Assembly (NCBI RefSeq): GCF_000154845.1
Contig: NZ_DS981485.1
Coordinates: 37,865-101,864, forward strand
Length of the DNA stretch: 64,000 bases
From: Phocaeicola coprocola DSM 17136
Lineage (GTDB): Bacteria > Bacteroidota > Bacteroidia > Bacteroidales > Bacteroidaceae
Reading direction: 5' to 3'
Each line of letters begins with the position of its first letter. Within the stretch, counting starts at the first letter, position 1. A model generated the notes under the pieces. It was not told where the DNA came from. It saw only the letters and a list, made by a program, of their open reading frames with translations, and made no database searches. Of the stretch, positions 8,849 through 17,102 are shown one piece after another. The position numbers and the translations under genes were made by a program.

Positions 8849-10795
8849 ATGGAAAGAGAGAAGAAAGACCTGTCATTCATCCTGATCCTGCTATCCACGC
8901 TCATCGGGACAGCCGTACTGTTTCAGTGGGCTATCGTTACGGGATTATACGCTCCACTACGTAATCCGGCCATGTGGGAAAGGCTGATGGAGAAGGATAT
9001 CCTATTCCGGTTTCTCTACGTTATCCTGATCGGAGGCCTCGCTTTTCTCTTTCCGGTTGGCAAAGTGAAAGACGAAAACAAGAAATGGGTTTACACCAGT
9101 ATGACACTGGTTACGGCATCCATGCTGGTTGTCGGATTCAGCCGGTTATCAGCGTGGTATAACCTATTTGTATTTCCCATTCTATTCGTAGCGTACACGC
9201 TGCTTGTCATCAAGACTCTGCCTTATTTCATCCGGCGTCATGCCCAATCCGATGATAGCATTTTCGGGTTAAGCCGGGAAGAATCGGCTTTCTACTTCCG
9301 CTTTGAAACCGCCTCCGGGCCGCTGGTCATCCATAAGCCGCAGCAGAATGTCTATATCGACGGCGGTCCGGGAAGCGGTAAATCAGAGAGCTGGATCAAG
9401 GGAATCATCTACCAGTGCGCCGAGCGCAACTATGCCGGATTCGTGTACGATTGGGAGGGTGATCCCACCAAGGACAAGTCACCCATCCTCTCACGTATCG
9501 CATACGGAAGCATCGAACATTTCCGGAACAAGGGGATGGAAACACCCCGTTTCGCCTATATCAACTTTGTGGATATGTCACGCACGGTCAGGGTGAACGT
9601 ACTTTCTCCGCAATACATGTCAAAGGGAAACGAATCGCTATTCATCCGCAATATCATCATGACACTGATGAAGAATCTGGAAGCAAGCTGGAAGGAAAAG
9701 ACCGACTTTTGGGCCAACAATGCCATCAACTACGTCTATTCAATCGCCTATAAATGTTTCAAGGAAAGGAAGCTTGGTATCTGTACGCTGCCCCATGTGA
9801 TAGCCCTTGCCCTTTCTGACAGCAACCTAGTATTCCACTGGCTGTCGGAAGATCCTGAAATCGCATTGAACATGTCCTCCATGCTGACCGCCTGGAAACT
9901 GGGTGCACAACAGCAGACAGCCGGAGCCGTATCATCCGCACAGACTCCGTTGGTACTCCTGAACAACAAATACATCTTCTGGGTGTTGTCGCCACTTCCC
10001 GAAGAAGAGTTCTCTTTGGATATAACCAACAAGGAACACCCAACGCTGTTATGCGTAGGCAATGCGCCCACCATCAAGGAAGCCGTTTCCCCTGCTATTT
10101 CCTGCATCGGCAGCGTCTTGATGTCACAGATGAACAATCCCGGCAAAGCGACCAGCATATTCATGGTAGATGAATTTCCGACCATCCTGTTGCAAGGCAT
10201 TGACACTTTCATCGGAACCGCCCGGAAGCACAATGTCGCTACCATTCTCGCCGTTCAGGACTTCAACCAAGCGGTCAGGGACTATGGAGAGAAAAGTGCC
10301 AACATCCTGAAAGCCTCCTGCGGAACGCAGGCTTACGGTATGACCGGAAATGAGAAGACCGCCAAAGACATCGAGAACTTGCTTGGGGAGAAGAAAGAAG
10401 CGCAAGAATCTTATTCACACCAAGCCGGTGGCAATAACAGTGTCACGGAGAGCCTGCAAAAAGAAAAAGTCTTAAAGGCAAGGGACATTGCCGGACAAGC
10501 AGCCGGACACTTCATTGGCAAGATTGCCGGAGGCAAGCCGCCATTCTTCAGCGTGCAGATGGATATGTGCCGTTTTGAAGAGAAGGAGATACCCCGTTTC
10601 TCCTTACCGGTCAAACTGGGCAACGGCAAAGAAGAGATGGAACTGGAAATCCTGGAAGAGATTATCCAGCAGAACTACATCAAAATCATTGAAGATGTCA
10701 ACGCCATCCTCAAAAAGATAGAGGACAAATTAAAAGAAAAGTCAGCAGTTCCGCCAACCGGGACACACAAGACAGAACAAAAAATCATCCGATAA
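8849..10795 (+). CDS. VirD4/TraG-type type IV coupling protein
   Basis: This 648-residue protein has transmembrane segments near residues 10-30, 48-66, 76-93 and 100-118. They are followed by a cytoplasmic ATPase domain with Walker A GGPGSGKS at residues 172-179 and a Walker B-type segment around residue 440 (IFMVDEFPTILLQG). The segment KHNVATILAVQDFNQ is typical of coupling proteins of the VirD4/TraD class. Coupling proteins dock the relaxase-DNA complex onto the secretion channel and pump DNA. The last 30 residues are basic and probably disordered. It follows ssb by 11 nt. No cognate relaxase lies in this operon within the window; the only relaxase seen (39180) belongs to a separate insertion. 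Confidence 0.9.
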   Translation: MEREKKDLSFILILLSTLIGTAVLFQWAIVTGLYAPLRNPAMWERLMEKDILFRFLYVILIGGLAFLFPVGKVKDENKKWVYTSMTLVTASMLVVGFSRLSAWYNLFVFPILFVAYTLLVIKTLPYFIRRHAQSDDSIFGLSREESAFYFRFETASGPLVIHKPQQNVYIDGGPGSGKSESWIKGIIYQCAERNYAGFVYDWEGDPTKDKSPILSRIAYGSIEHFRNKGMETPRFAYINFVDMSRTVRVNVLSPQYMSKGNESLFIRNIIMTLMKNLEASWKEKTDFWANNAINYVYSIAYKCFKERKLGICTLPHVIALALSDSNLVFHWLSEDPEIALNMSSMLTAWKLGAQQQTAGAVSSAQTPLVLLNNKYIFWVLSPLPEEEFSLDITNKEHPTLLCVGNAPTIKEAVSPAISCIGSVLMSQMNNPGKATSIFMVDEFPTILLQGIDTFIGTARKHNVATILAVQDFNQAVRDYGEKSANILKASCGTQAYGMTGNEKTAKDIENLLGEKKEAQESYSHQAGGNNSVTESLQKEKVLKARDIAGQAAGHFIGKIAGGKPPFFSVQMDMCRFEEKEIPRFSLPVKLGNGKEEMELEILEEIIQQNYIKIIEDVNAILKKIEDKLKEKSAVPPTGTHKTEQKIIR

Positions 10796-10817
10796 CATTC
10801 AACAAAAGAATCCTACC

Positions 10818-11237
10818 ATGAGAAAAATTCATTCATTATTAGCGGCAGCCTGCTTATTGGCCGCTTCATGCAACAAAGAGGAAATCCAATCGGAAACAGA
10901 CAAAGCCGGCATGTATCACATCACCGTAGCCGTAACCGGTTCCTCACCCAAAGGCAGTGTGCATATATATAATCTTGACGGCGTGAGATTCAGGAACGAA
11001 CGCACCGGTACCTCCGCAGCTTCCGTAGATGAGAGTTTCACCGATAAAGCGGAATACAGCACGGAAAAGCCTGTCAGCCAAATTACCGTGCAAGGCATTC
11101 TCTATTCAAAAGAGAGTGCTATCATCACCATGCAGATAAAAAAAGACGGGGAAAGCGTATTCAACCAGAGCAAACAGTTGGAGGCCGTTCCCGGTATAGA
11201 CACTACTGTTGATTTGGTTTACAGTACCTTGAAATAA
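10818..11237 (+). CDS. lipoprotein of the transfer operon
   Basis: This 139-residue protein has a lipoprotein signal peptide ending in the lipobox LAAS-C (Cys18), so it should be membrane-anchored. The mature part is beta-rich (ITVAVTGSSPKGSVHIYNLD, then ITVQGILYSKESAIITMQI), like a small immunoglobulin-type fold. It lies 22 nt after the coupling protein gene. I do not recognise a family with certainty; it occupies the position of TraQ-like or DUF3872-like exported proteins in related elements. A surface-exclusion or channel-tip role is conceivable but not shown. Confidence 0.6.
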   Translation: MRKIHSLLAAACLLAASCNKEEIQSETDKAGMYHITVAVTGSSPKGSVHIYNLDGVRFRNERTGTSAASVDESFTDKAEYSTEKPVSQITVQGILYSKESAIITMQIKKDGESVFNQSKQLEAVPGIDTTVDLVYSTLK

Positions 11238-11372
11238 AAATGCAGACGAATCAAAAAACATATACTTTCTCTTCCATATTTAGATGATATTTCTTATCTT
11301 TATGAAAGATAATCTTTCTCATTTATAATCTAAGCTCAGATAAAATGAGATTCAACTAATCCAGTCAACGTT
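11238..11372 (+). promoter_or_regulatory. intergenic promoter region before the Toprim gene
   Basis: This 135-nt gap breaks the tightly packed operon. It is AT-rich and holds TATCTTTA at 11295-11302, one mismatch from the sigma-ABfr -7 consensus TAnnTTTG, followed by a short dyad (ATCTAAGCTCAGAT). A separate transcript for the following Toprim and lipoprotein genes is therefore likely. No terminator with a clear U-tract is seen at the end of the lipoprotein gene. Confidence 0.4.
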
Positions 11373-12398
11373 ATGAAAGTCGATTTCAATCAGATAAAAA
11401 CAACCATTTCTCTGCCCGATTTCCTGCTGGAACTAGGATGGAAAATCGTGGAAGGCTCTTCCAACTCCTGTCCCAAAATGAGCAACGGAACGCATACCAT
11501 CGTCATCAAGCGGAACTCGCAGAACCAATACACCTATTGGGACGTGCATAGTGACAGCGTGCGTGGCCGCAGTATCATGGATCTGATGCAGGAACATCTA
11601 TTTGAAACAACCGGAAAAATGCCGTCCTTGCGCGAGGTGGGGGAGATCCTTCAGAACTACATCAACACCAACCGCATCACGACACCCGAAAAAAGCCGGT
11701 ATGAAGTAGGTAACACAAGCATGAGAGCGGACGAACTTCAATTCTACTTGAGCCAGCTACAACCCTACAAGGGCAATTATCTCCAGAAAAGAGGTATCCT
11801 GAAAGAAAGCATTGAAAGCCGGTTCTTCAAAGACACTTTCTTTATCCGGGAGGTAAAGAACAAAGGGAGTGTTTACCGCAACGTGTGCATCAAGATGTAC
11901 AATGAAAACGGTGTGCAAGCCATTTCTCAACGAAATGAAACATTCAAAGGGATTATCGGTGGCAAGTTCGACTGTCTGGCGACCAGCAACCATGACAAAA
12001 GCCGCCCGATAGACATTCTCTACATTGGGGAGTCATTTATAGACTGTATCTCCCACTATCAATTACGCCATTCCGGAAACGACCTCAATCTTGTATATGT
12101 ATCTACGGAAGGGACATTCACGGAAGGACAAATGAGGCTATTACGCCTGATTCTTGACAAGAACCAGGTAAAGGAGCTCCGGAGCATCTTTGACAACGAC
12201 AAACAAGGGCACAAGTACACTCTATGGCTGCATCGTTACTTTCATGGCGATACGACTGATGTCGAGAGCCTGAGTAACGATGAACTCCGCAACAAGGTAC
12301 GGAAACTGAAGAACGTCGAACTTTCGGAAAACAAGGATTGGAACGATGATCTGAAAATCTCGTGTGGCATCTGTTCCTCCACGGAGGACGGCCAGTAA
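11373..12398 (+). CDS. Toprim-domain (DUF3991-type) primase-like protein
   Basis: This 341-residue protein begins with a region that reads like the zinc-less primase/DUF3991 N-terminus of mobile-element Toprim proteins (SLPDFLLELGWKIVEGSS, then KMSNGTHTIVIKRN and YTYWDVHSDSVRGRSIMDLM). In the C-terminal half there is a Toprim-like motif, ILYIGESFIDCISHYQLR, with the conserved glutamate after a strand. The second Toprim acidic pair is plausibly RSIFDNDKQGHK. Such proteins probably act in priming or processing of transferred DNA, although catalysis has rarely been shown. Its own upstream promoter-like box suggests expression independent of the tra operon. Confidence 0.7.
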   Translation: MKVDFNQIKTTISLPDFLLELGWKIVEGSSNSCPKMSNGTHTIVIKRNSQNQYTYWDVHSDSVRGRSIMDLMQEHLFETTGKMPSLREVGEILQNYINTNRITTPEKSRYEVGNTSMRADELQFYLSQLQPYKGNYLQKRGILKESIESRFFKDTFFIREVKNKGSVYRNVCIKMYNENGVQAISQRNETFKGIIGGKFDCLATSNHDKSRPIDILYIGESFIDCISHYQLRHSGNDLNLVYVSTEGTFTEGQMRLLRLILDKNQVKELRSIFDNDKQGHKYTLWLHRYFHGDTTDVESLSNDELRNKVRKLKNVELSENKDWNDDLKISCGICSSTEDGQ

Positions 12399-12451
12399 CC
12401 TCATAGATTTGCTCCATCACATAATACGACAACCTATAAAATCAGATCAAT

Positions 12452-12937
12452 ATGAATATCAAGCATTTATTTTTTTGTATGCTGCTCATTGCCTTTTCCT
12501 CATGCAGCAAACCCGGCTATGAGAAGGCCATTGCGGAATGGGTTCAGACAGATTCTCACGGCACCTGGACGGATTTAAAGTTCGAACTACTGGAAGTGTT
12601 GGAAACAGAAGACGTCACCGTATCGGACAGCCTGTGCTACCTGAACAACAAAAGCGCACAATTATCCGCTGTCATACAGAAAGCGGAAAGTCCCCGTGCC
12701 TTATTCAAACCGTCCTTTTCCGCCTATATGGAAGCCGAAAAAAGCCTGAAAGCAACGGATGCCATGAAAGCCATGTACCTGCACCGTGACAGTACGGAAG
12801 TTATCGGCAAGATATTAAAATGCAGGTATGCCATCGTCCAGCCACACTCAGGGGTGCAGCAGAAAAAGACGGCTTCTTTCCTATTGTCCCCCGACATGGA
12901 AAAATGTATCGGCAAACTAAAGCCGACAAGCAAATAA
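12452..12937 (+). CDS. hypothetical lipoprotein
   Basis: The protein has 161 residues with a lipoprotein signal peptide and lipobox (FSS-C, Cys18). The mature part is helical with little else to identify it (YEKAIAEWVQTDSHGTWTDL, then AYMEAEKSLKATDAMKAMYL). It follows the Toprim gene by 53 nt and is the last + strand gene of the transfer region, facing the - strand PcfJ gene. I do not recognise the family. Similar small lipoproteins end other Bacteroidales transfer regions. Confidence 0.55.
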   Translation: MNIKHLFFCMLLIAFSSCSKPGYEKAIAEWVQTDSHGTWTDLKFELLEVLETEDVTVSDSLCYLNNKSAQLSAVIQKAESPRALFKPSFSAYMEAEKSLKATDAMKAMYLHRDSTEVIGKILKCRYAIVQPHSGVQQKKTASFLLSPDMEKCIGKLKPTSK

Positions 12938-12975
12938 TCCGAGCGTAACGATGTGTAGCGACAACGTTTTTTGGG

Positions 12976-13030
12976 GTTCTTTTTTGGGCGTCTTCCAAAA
13001 AAGAACTCCCACACATTTAGATGTGTGGGC
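12976..13030. terminator. double inverted repeat between convergent operons
   Basis: Two adjacent perfect dyads fill this gap. The first is GTTCTTTTTTGG (12976-12987) facing CCAAAAAAGAAC (12995-13006). The second is CCCACACAT (13008-13016) facing ATGTGTGGG around a 4-nt loop. They lie between the convergent ends of the lipoprotein and PcfJ genes, so bidirectional termination is the simplest role. The first dyad is one of four related palindromes in the window. Confidence 0.6.
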
Positions 13031-13036
13031 TATTCA

Positions 13037-14284
13037 TTACACTACCATCCTTTCCCTTATCAACGGTATATTATCCCGTACCAAATTCAGAATCCGGTCA
13101 TGATAGGCTGATAATTGGTTAGACTTTCCACGACACTGGCACACCTCCATCCTGCTAAGTGAAAACTCCACCGTTTCCATGCGCCTTCCATCCACCGTTG
13201 CCGACATTATCAACGAATCTTCTCTCTTATAATAGGCGTTGCTGAATACACAATGATGCAGCAACTTTCCCTCTTTGTAAAAGTCCGAAAGGCTTTCCAA
13301 TACCCGAACCATAATATTTCCATCCGCAAACGAAAGATTAAAGAAACGTGATTTGGCAGCAATATAGTCTTTTTCATCCTTTTCAGAATATTTTTTCTTA
13401 CATTTCCCCATCACCCAATCATGCGCTTCTTCTACATTCAACGGACACAAATAATGAGGATTTCTCGCATCCAATTTATTTTCTATCAGCATATCCACAT
13501 AGTCCAGCCACAAGTCCGCATCATGTATCACATAGTCATGTCTTAAACAGATTTTTACATACGTCCAATACTTATCTATACCGTATTTTCTCTCTAAAAA
13601 TCTCAAGAACAAATTCATTTGCCCTGCCTTATATAATATCTCCATCCGATTATCAGTTAATAATGTCATAAAGAAGGAACTCGGACAAATATCATAAAAG
13701 GCACCCTTAAATCCATTCCTCGTAAGTTCGGGTATCACTTTCATTCTCGGATAGATAACTGCCGGGCAAATATCATAAATACGGTCATGATGCACATTCC
13801 GCTTACGCAATTCCAAAGAACTTCCATATATCCATGCATCGTAATAAAATATAGACATGCCCCGCAGCAAAGACAGCGTTTCTGTCTTGCCCTCTTTATT
13901 CATCCAACACTGTACCGCCTCAATTATAAAGTAATTAGCCGGAGACCCTTTTTTCAGCCGGCAGTCCACCATAAAAAAACGGATAACTTGATATTGCTTG
14001 TATGTAGTAATCACACAAAAATATTCTTTATATACAGCCGTCCTTTTCCTGCTATTCTCCAATTTCAGGTTCATACCGCAATGAGGACATTTACAGTTTT
14101 TCTTATCTTCCTTATCCCGCCATGTATGCCCACAATCCAAACAAAAGCAATTCCCCTTTGCATCACGCTTGAAATAATGCACAAAGCAATGTTTATAGGC
14201 ATAACGCTTTTGAGCCTCTGAAACGGGAGCTAACTTCCTGCTCCCATTCACGATTTCCATTTGTAATTTTGTCTTGGGTTTCAT
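13037..14284 (-). CDS. PcfJ-like protein
   Basis: This 415-residue protein has two CxxC-type zinc knuckles near residues 46-72 (CFCLDCGHTW and CKCPHCGMN). The C-terminal PcfJ core has the signature GKLLHHCVFSNAYYKREDSL followed by VEFSLSRMEVCQCRGKSNQL. PcfJ proteins occur in mobile elements next to PcfK and are part of the polyvalent protein repertoire; a nucleic-acid-binding or processing role is likely but unproven. It is encoded 1 nt after pcfK in a three-gene - strand operon whose 5' end abuts leader copy A1. Confidence 0.85.
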   Translation of the reverse strand: MKPKTKLQMEIVNGSRKLAPVSEAQKRYAYKHCFVHYFKRDAKGNCFCLDCGHTWRDKEDKKNCKCPHCGMNLKLENSRKRTAVYKEYFCVITTYKQYQVIRFFMVDCRLKKGSPANYFIIEAVQCWMNKEGKTETLSLLRGMSIFYYDAWIYGSSLELRKRNVHHDRIYDICPAVIYPRMKVIPELTRNGFKGAFYDICPSSFFMTLLTDNRMEILYKAGQMNLFLRFLERKYGIDKYWTYVKICLRHDYVIHDADLWLDYVDMLIENKLDARNPHYLCPLNVEEAHDWVMGKCKKKYSEKDEKDYIAAKSRFFNLSFADGNIMVRVLESLSDFYKEGKLLHHCVFSNAYYKREDSLIMSATVDGRRMETVEFSLSRMEVCQCRGKSNQLSAYHDRILNLVRDNIPLIRERMVV

Positions 14285-14285
14285 A

Positions 14286-14696
14286 TCAAAAAAGAGTTAA
14301 CTGGGTTTGTACTTCGGTGTTGTTCTCACGTTTAGCTTGTTGACGCTTCTTCAACTTTGCCAATTCTTCCTCCTGCAATTTTTTGATAGCAGCCTCACGA
14401 GCCGCTTTCTTTTCTTCCTCTGACAATTCAACATGATGATTTACGACTACATTACATTTCAATGGGCTACCCACCTCAATATTATCTTCCTGATAATAGT
14501 GCAACGCCATACCAAAAATTTCATCATCACTAAAACCACAGCAACCGCTTTTCTTCACTTGGTTTAAAATATAGGTAATGCAATTATCTATATTCTTTGT
14601 AGGTTTTTGATAGACTGGAGCAAACAGACTATCCACCGCTGCCATATTATCAAGGTATGCCTTGATGGTACTTTTAAATTGTTCTGACACTTTCAT
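14286..14696 (-). CDS. PcfK-like protein
   Basis: This 136-residue protein has the PcfK pattern: an N-terminal helical part (FKSTIKAYLDNMAAVDSLFA), the conserved NIDNCITYILNQVKKSGCCG and FSDDEIFGMALHYYQEDNI, and a charged coiled-coil C-terminus rich in E, A and K ending QTQLTLF. PcfK and PcfJ are always found as neighbours in conjugative and phage-like elements. It overlaps the upstream small membrane-protein gene by 4 nt. Confidence 0.85.
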   Translation of the reverse strand: MKVSEQFKSTIKAYLDNMAAVDSLFAPVYQKPTKNIDNCITYILNQVKKSGCCGFSDDEIFGMALHYYQEDNIEVGSPLKCNVVVNHHVELSEEEKKAAREAAIKKLQEEELAKLKKRQQAKRENNTEVQTQLTLF

Positions 14697-14884
14697 AGTA
14701 TATCATTTTTAGATTTCATTTCACAATAAGCCAATTTCACGAGAAACAAGGAGAATAGGCAAATAAGAGCCAACAACGTAACCGACACAACCTTTATCGG
14801 ACTTGGCGTTATTACCGCTCCGACAAACATAGCCACTGCACAAAGAGCGATGATGACCGAAAAAACAAATTGAATGATTTGCAT
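14693..14884 (-). CDS. small two-helix membrane protein
   Basis: This 63-residue protein has two hydrophobic helices (about residues 4-26 and 31-52) and a short lysine-rich tail. It is the first gene of the pcfK-pcfJ operon and overlaps pcfK by 4 nt, with a 20-nt gap to leader copy A1. I do not recognise a family. The coupling to pcfK and the shared leader arrangement support its being a real gene. Confidence 0.55.
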   Translation of the reverse strand: MQIIQFVFSVIIALCAVAMFVGAVITPSPIKVVSVTLLALICLFSLFLVKLAYCEMKSKNDIL

Positions 14885-14904
14885 ATACTTCTGCTACTTA
14901 GTTT

Positions 14905-15594
14905 GTTAAACTTCTAATTTTATGCTTCAGCTAGATTTAAAGACCTTTTTTTAAAACCCCTTTCCGGGATGGCCTTTTCTTTCTGCCGACTTTTTTTTTG
15001 AGCTTTCATGCCCCATCTGAGTTTATGAGCCTTTTTTTTACGGCACACAACAATAAGGAAGGAGGGATTAAGAAAAGTTTTGGACGACAAAAAATGTTGG
15101 GGACAGCGAAGCCGTCCGGCGTTATTTTTTTCGGGACAAAGGGGCGAAGACCGGAACTCTTTCGTATCCATCCACCGAAATAAATTTGCCGTTCAAAAAC
15201 AAAGGATCTCAGATGGAGCTATGAAAAAAGCACATTAGGGGAGGCAGAAACAAGGAAAAGGGCAGTACGGAAAGTAAAACAAACCATACGGTTTTGCTTG
15301 CAAAACCGTATTCCTATCTCCCTGCCACAAGTGACAGGGGGGGAACGGGTTAGCAACGGACTGCCGGGACAAACGGTAAAAGGAAGGAACTGCAATACGG
15401 AAGAAGGAGGTTGTTTCGGCAATGCCGAAGCTCCGGATGATGACCATTGCAATCCCGCCCACGTTTGGAACTTCTCTTTTCTGGTTTGCCCATAATCAGC
15501 CGCATAGCGGATGACTACGGGCAAACCGGGAATGAGAACAGTCATTCCGATGAAGGGGAGGGTGGGGAAGAATACTGCGTGAACGCAAAAACAC
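14905..15594 (-). repeat. leader element A, copy 1 (upstream of the PcfJ/PcfK operon)
   Basis: This sequence of about 690 bp recurs nearly unchanged at 24018-24691 and 27078-27766, as a 5' part at 61926-62300, and as a diverged copy at 33415-33740. Every copy has the same orientation and starts 10-22 nt from the start codon of a - strand operon. The part far from the gene holds stem-loops: ATACGGTTTTGC facing GCAAAACCGTAT near 15290, CCCTGCCAC/GTGACAGGG near 15322, TTCGGC/GCCGAA near 15417, and GGTTTGCCC/GGGCAAACC near 15484-15530 enclosing CCGC-ATA-GCGG. Translations of the unit are not conserved: a G-run indel between copies (near 15142) breaks the frames. A TAAATTTG box at 15181-15188 reads on the + strand. 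I interpret it as a conserved promoter or leader, strand of action unproven. Confidence 0.8.
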
Positions 15595-15608
15595 TCTCGG
15601 ATATGTAG

Positions 15609-15633
15609 CAAAAAAAAGCGGCACTAGGCCGCT
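15609..15633 (-). terminator. intrinsic terminator of the first accessory ssb
   Basis: The dyad AGCGGC (15617-15622) facing GCCGCT (15628-15633) is followed, on the - strand, by a run of eight T. It lies 4 nt after the stop of the ssb gene at 15638, which places it correctly as that gene's rho-independent terminator. Confidence 0.75.
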
Positions 15634-15637
15634 TCAA

Positions 15638-16036
15638 TCATTTGCTTGCTTTTTTCTTTTTAGAGACAGCCTTCTGTTTAGGCTGATCCGGTTTTTCTTC
15701 TTCTTTTTCCGGAGCCGGATAAAACTTGGTGGCTACCATCACAATGCGGTTACGCTTCTCCCCACTTTTAGAATCCGTCCATTCTTCCGGCTTAAAGTAG
15801 CCTTCAACGGTTATCAGCTCACCTTTTTTCAATACATCGAAGGAATCCAGTGCTTCATTCTTTCTCCAGGCTTCAATCCCCATGAAAGCGGAAACATAAG
15901 AGGTTTCTTCACCTGTCTTGTCTGCACGGCTGACCGCGATAGAAAAGCGTGCTACGCTTGCTGTTTCAAAACTACGGATTTCTGCATCCTTACCGATAAA
16001 ACCTGTTACTGCGAATGAATTTTCAATCTTTTTCAT
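15638..16036 (-). CDS. ssb: accessory single-stranded DNA-binding protein
   Basis: This 132-residue OB-fold protein starts MKKIENSFAVTGFIGKDAEI and continues ARFSIAVSRADKTGEETSYV and VLKKGELITVEGYFKPEEWT, the usual SSB strand pattern. The tail is lysine-rich (KKKKASK) rather than acidic, as in many Bacteroidales mobile-element SSBs. It is one of three SSB-like genes in the window, and the region upstream of it (element B) is duplicated together with a second ssb at 18885. It has its own terminator at 15609-15633. A role in protecting incoming single-stranded DNA is inferred. Confidence 0.85.
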   Translation of the reverse strand: MKKIENSFAVTGFIGKDAEIRSFETASVARFSIAVSRADKTGEETSYVSAFMGIEAWRKNEALDSFDVLKKGELITVEGYFKPEEWTDSKSGEKRNRIVMVATKFYPAPEKEEEKPDQPKQKAVSKKKKASK

Positions 16037-17010
16037 ATCTCTGATTTTTTAGAAGTTAATTAATCAATTTTACAGTGCAATAACTGATTGTTGGCTTTGG
16101 GGGACACCATGAAAAAAGATATAAATACTCTTTTTATGCTGGCCGGAAAAAGGAAGATTTGTAACTTTTTTATTGGTGAAGATGGCAGCAAATAATTCGG
16201 GTTAAATACGCTTTTTATGCAAGGCAAAAAAAGGAAGATTTCAGACGAATAACAACGTGGTGTTTGTGAATCGTCCCCTTATCCCCGTAAAAGGGGTTAG
16301 CAACAATCTATATTTGCAACGGAAAATGATTTGACTTCCCTAAAAAATGATATGAAAAAGACAAAACTTGAAAATCAGCAACAGGTTTGGAAAGGATGCA
16401 AAAAACAACCGGTCAGACAGCAAGCATGGCACATTCCGAAAATATGGTCAGCCGCCTATCGACACACCGGAAGAAACCTCTGCAATTCCTTTTAAAAAAA
16501 TGAAGCCGAAGAATGAAGCATACAATATTCCACGTATCGAAAAAAGTGACTGCACGATAAAATGAAAGGCTGCAACGGAAGAACAGACTTGCGGATTCTG
16601 CGGGGAGAACATAACCATACAGGCATACAGCCACTACAACTGTTTCCGGAAAAAGAAGATTATACAACCGGAAAAACAGAAAGGCATCCACTCGGAGAAA
16701 AGCAAGCAAACGATTGAAGCGGACTGCCGATTTAGCGGCGAAATATCCGACTACCTATATACAGCCCTAAAAGGCTGGGGCATATGGGTAAGCAACAGAC
16801 TGCCGGGCAAATAAAAGGAGAGTGGCATAGCCGCCGGAAAGAGGTTGTCTCGATGTGGCCGAAGCTCCGAAAGCAGACCGGATATGCCTCTCTCCTTTGC
16901 CTTCCCCATTCCTGGATTTCACACAATCACGGAGCCTGCGAGTGACTATGAGAAATCCTGAAACGGGGACAGTCACTCCGCTGAAAGGGTGGGTGGGAAA
17001 CATGTGACTT
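16037..17010 (-). repeat. leader element B, copy 1 (upstream of ssb at 15638)
   Basis: About 970 bp without a convincing gene. It is a near-duplicate of 19221-20030. The gene-proximal 640 bp are specific to B. The distal part resembles the distal part of element A: GGGTAAGCAACAGACTGCCGG, GAAGCTCCG, and the final CAGTCACTCCGCTGAAAGGG. It contains the dyad GGATTTC/GAAATCC (16914-16960), which occupies the place of the GGTTTGCCC/GGGCAAACC stem of A. A good sigma-ABfr box TATATTTG lies at 16309-16316 on the + strand, 36 nt before an ATG at 16352 that opens a 47-codon frame (stop at 16493-16495). In copy 2 that frame stops after nine codons. Confidence 0.75.
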
Positions 17011-17102
17011 TCTCCAAAATAACAAATAGGGGTATAAAGATCTCAAAAGAAAAGAAAGCCGTTCCAGAAAAGACTGGAGCAACTATCACCATCTACTGTT
17101 CT

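Noticed and set aside
13348..14221. Long + strand frames opposite the PcfJ gene
   Set aside because: They are antisense shadows of the PcfJ frame, with no start context or recognisable domain.
14920..15171. Repeated open frames of 75-93 codons inside each leader A copy, on both strands
   Set aside because: An indel in a G-run between copies changes the frames, the predicted proteins have no domain features, and the changes between copies preserve stems rather than codons. I treat the unit as noncoding.
16368..16565. A 65-codon frame in leader B, open in both copies (16368 and 19552)
   Set aside because: It starts with TTG without a ribosome site, and the differences between copies are mostly amino-acid changing, so it shows no sign of selection as a protein.
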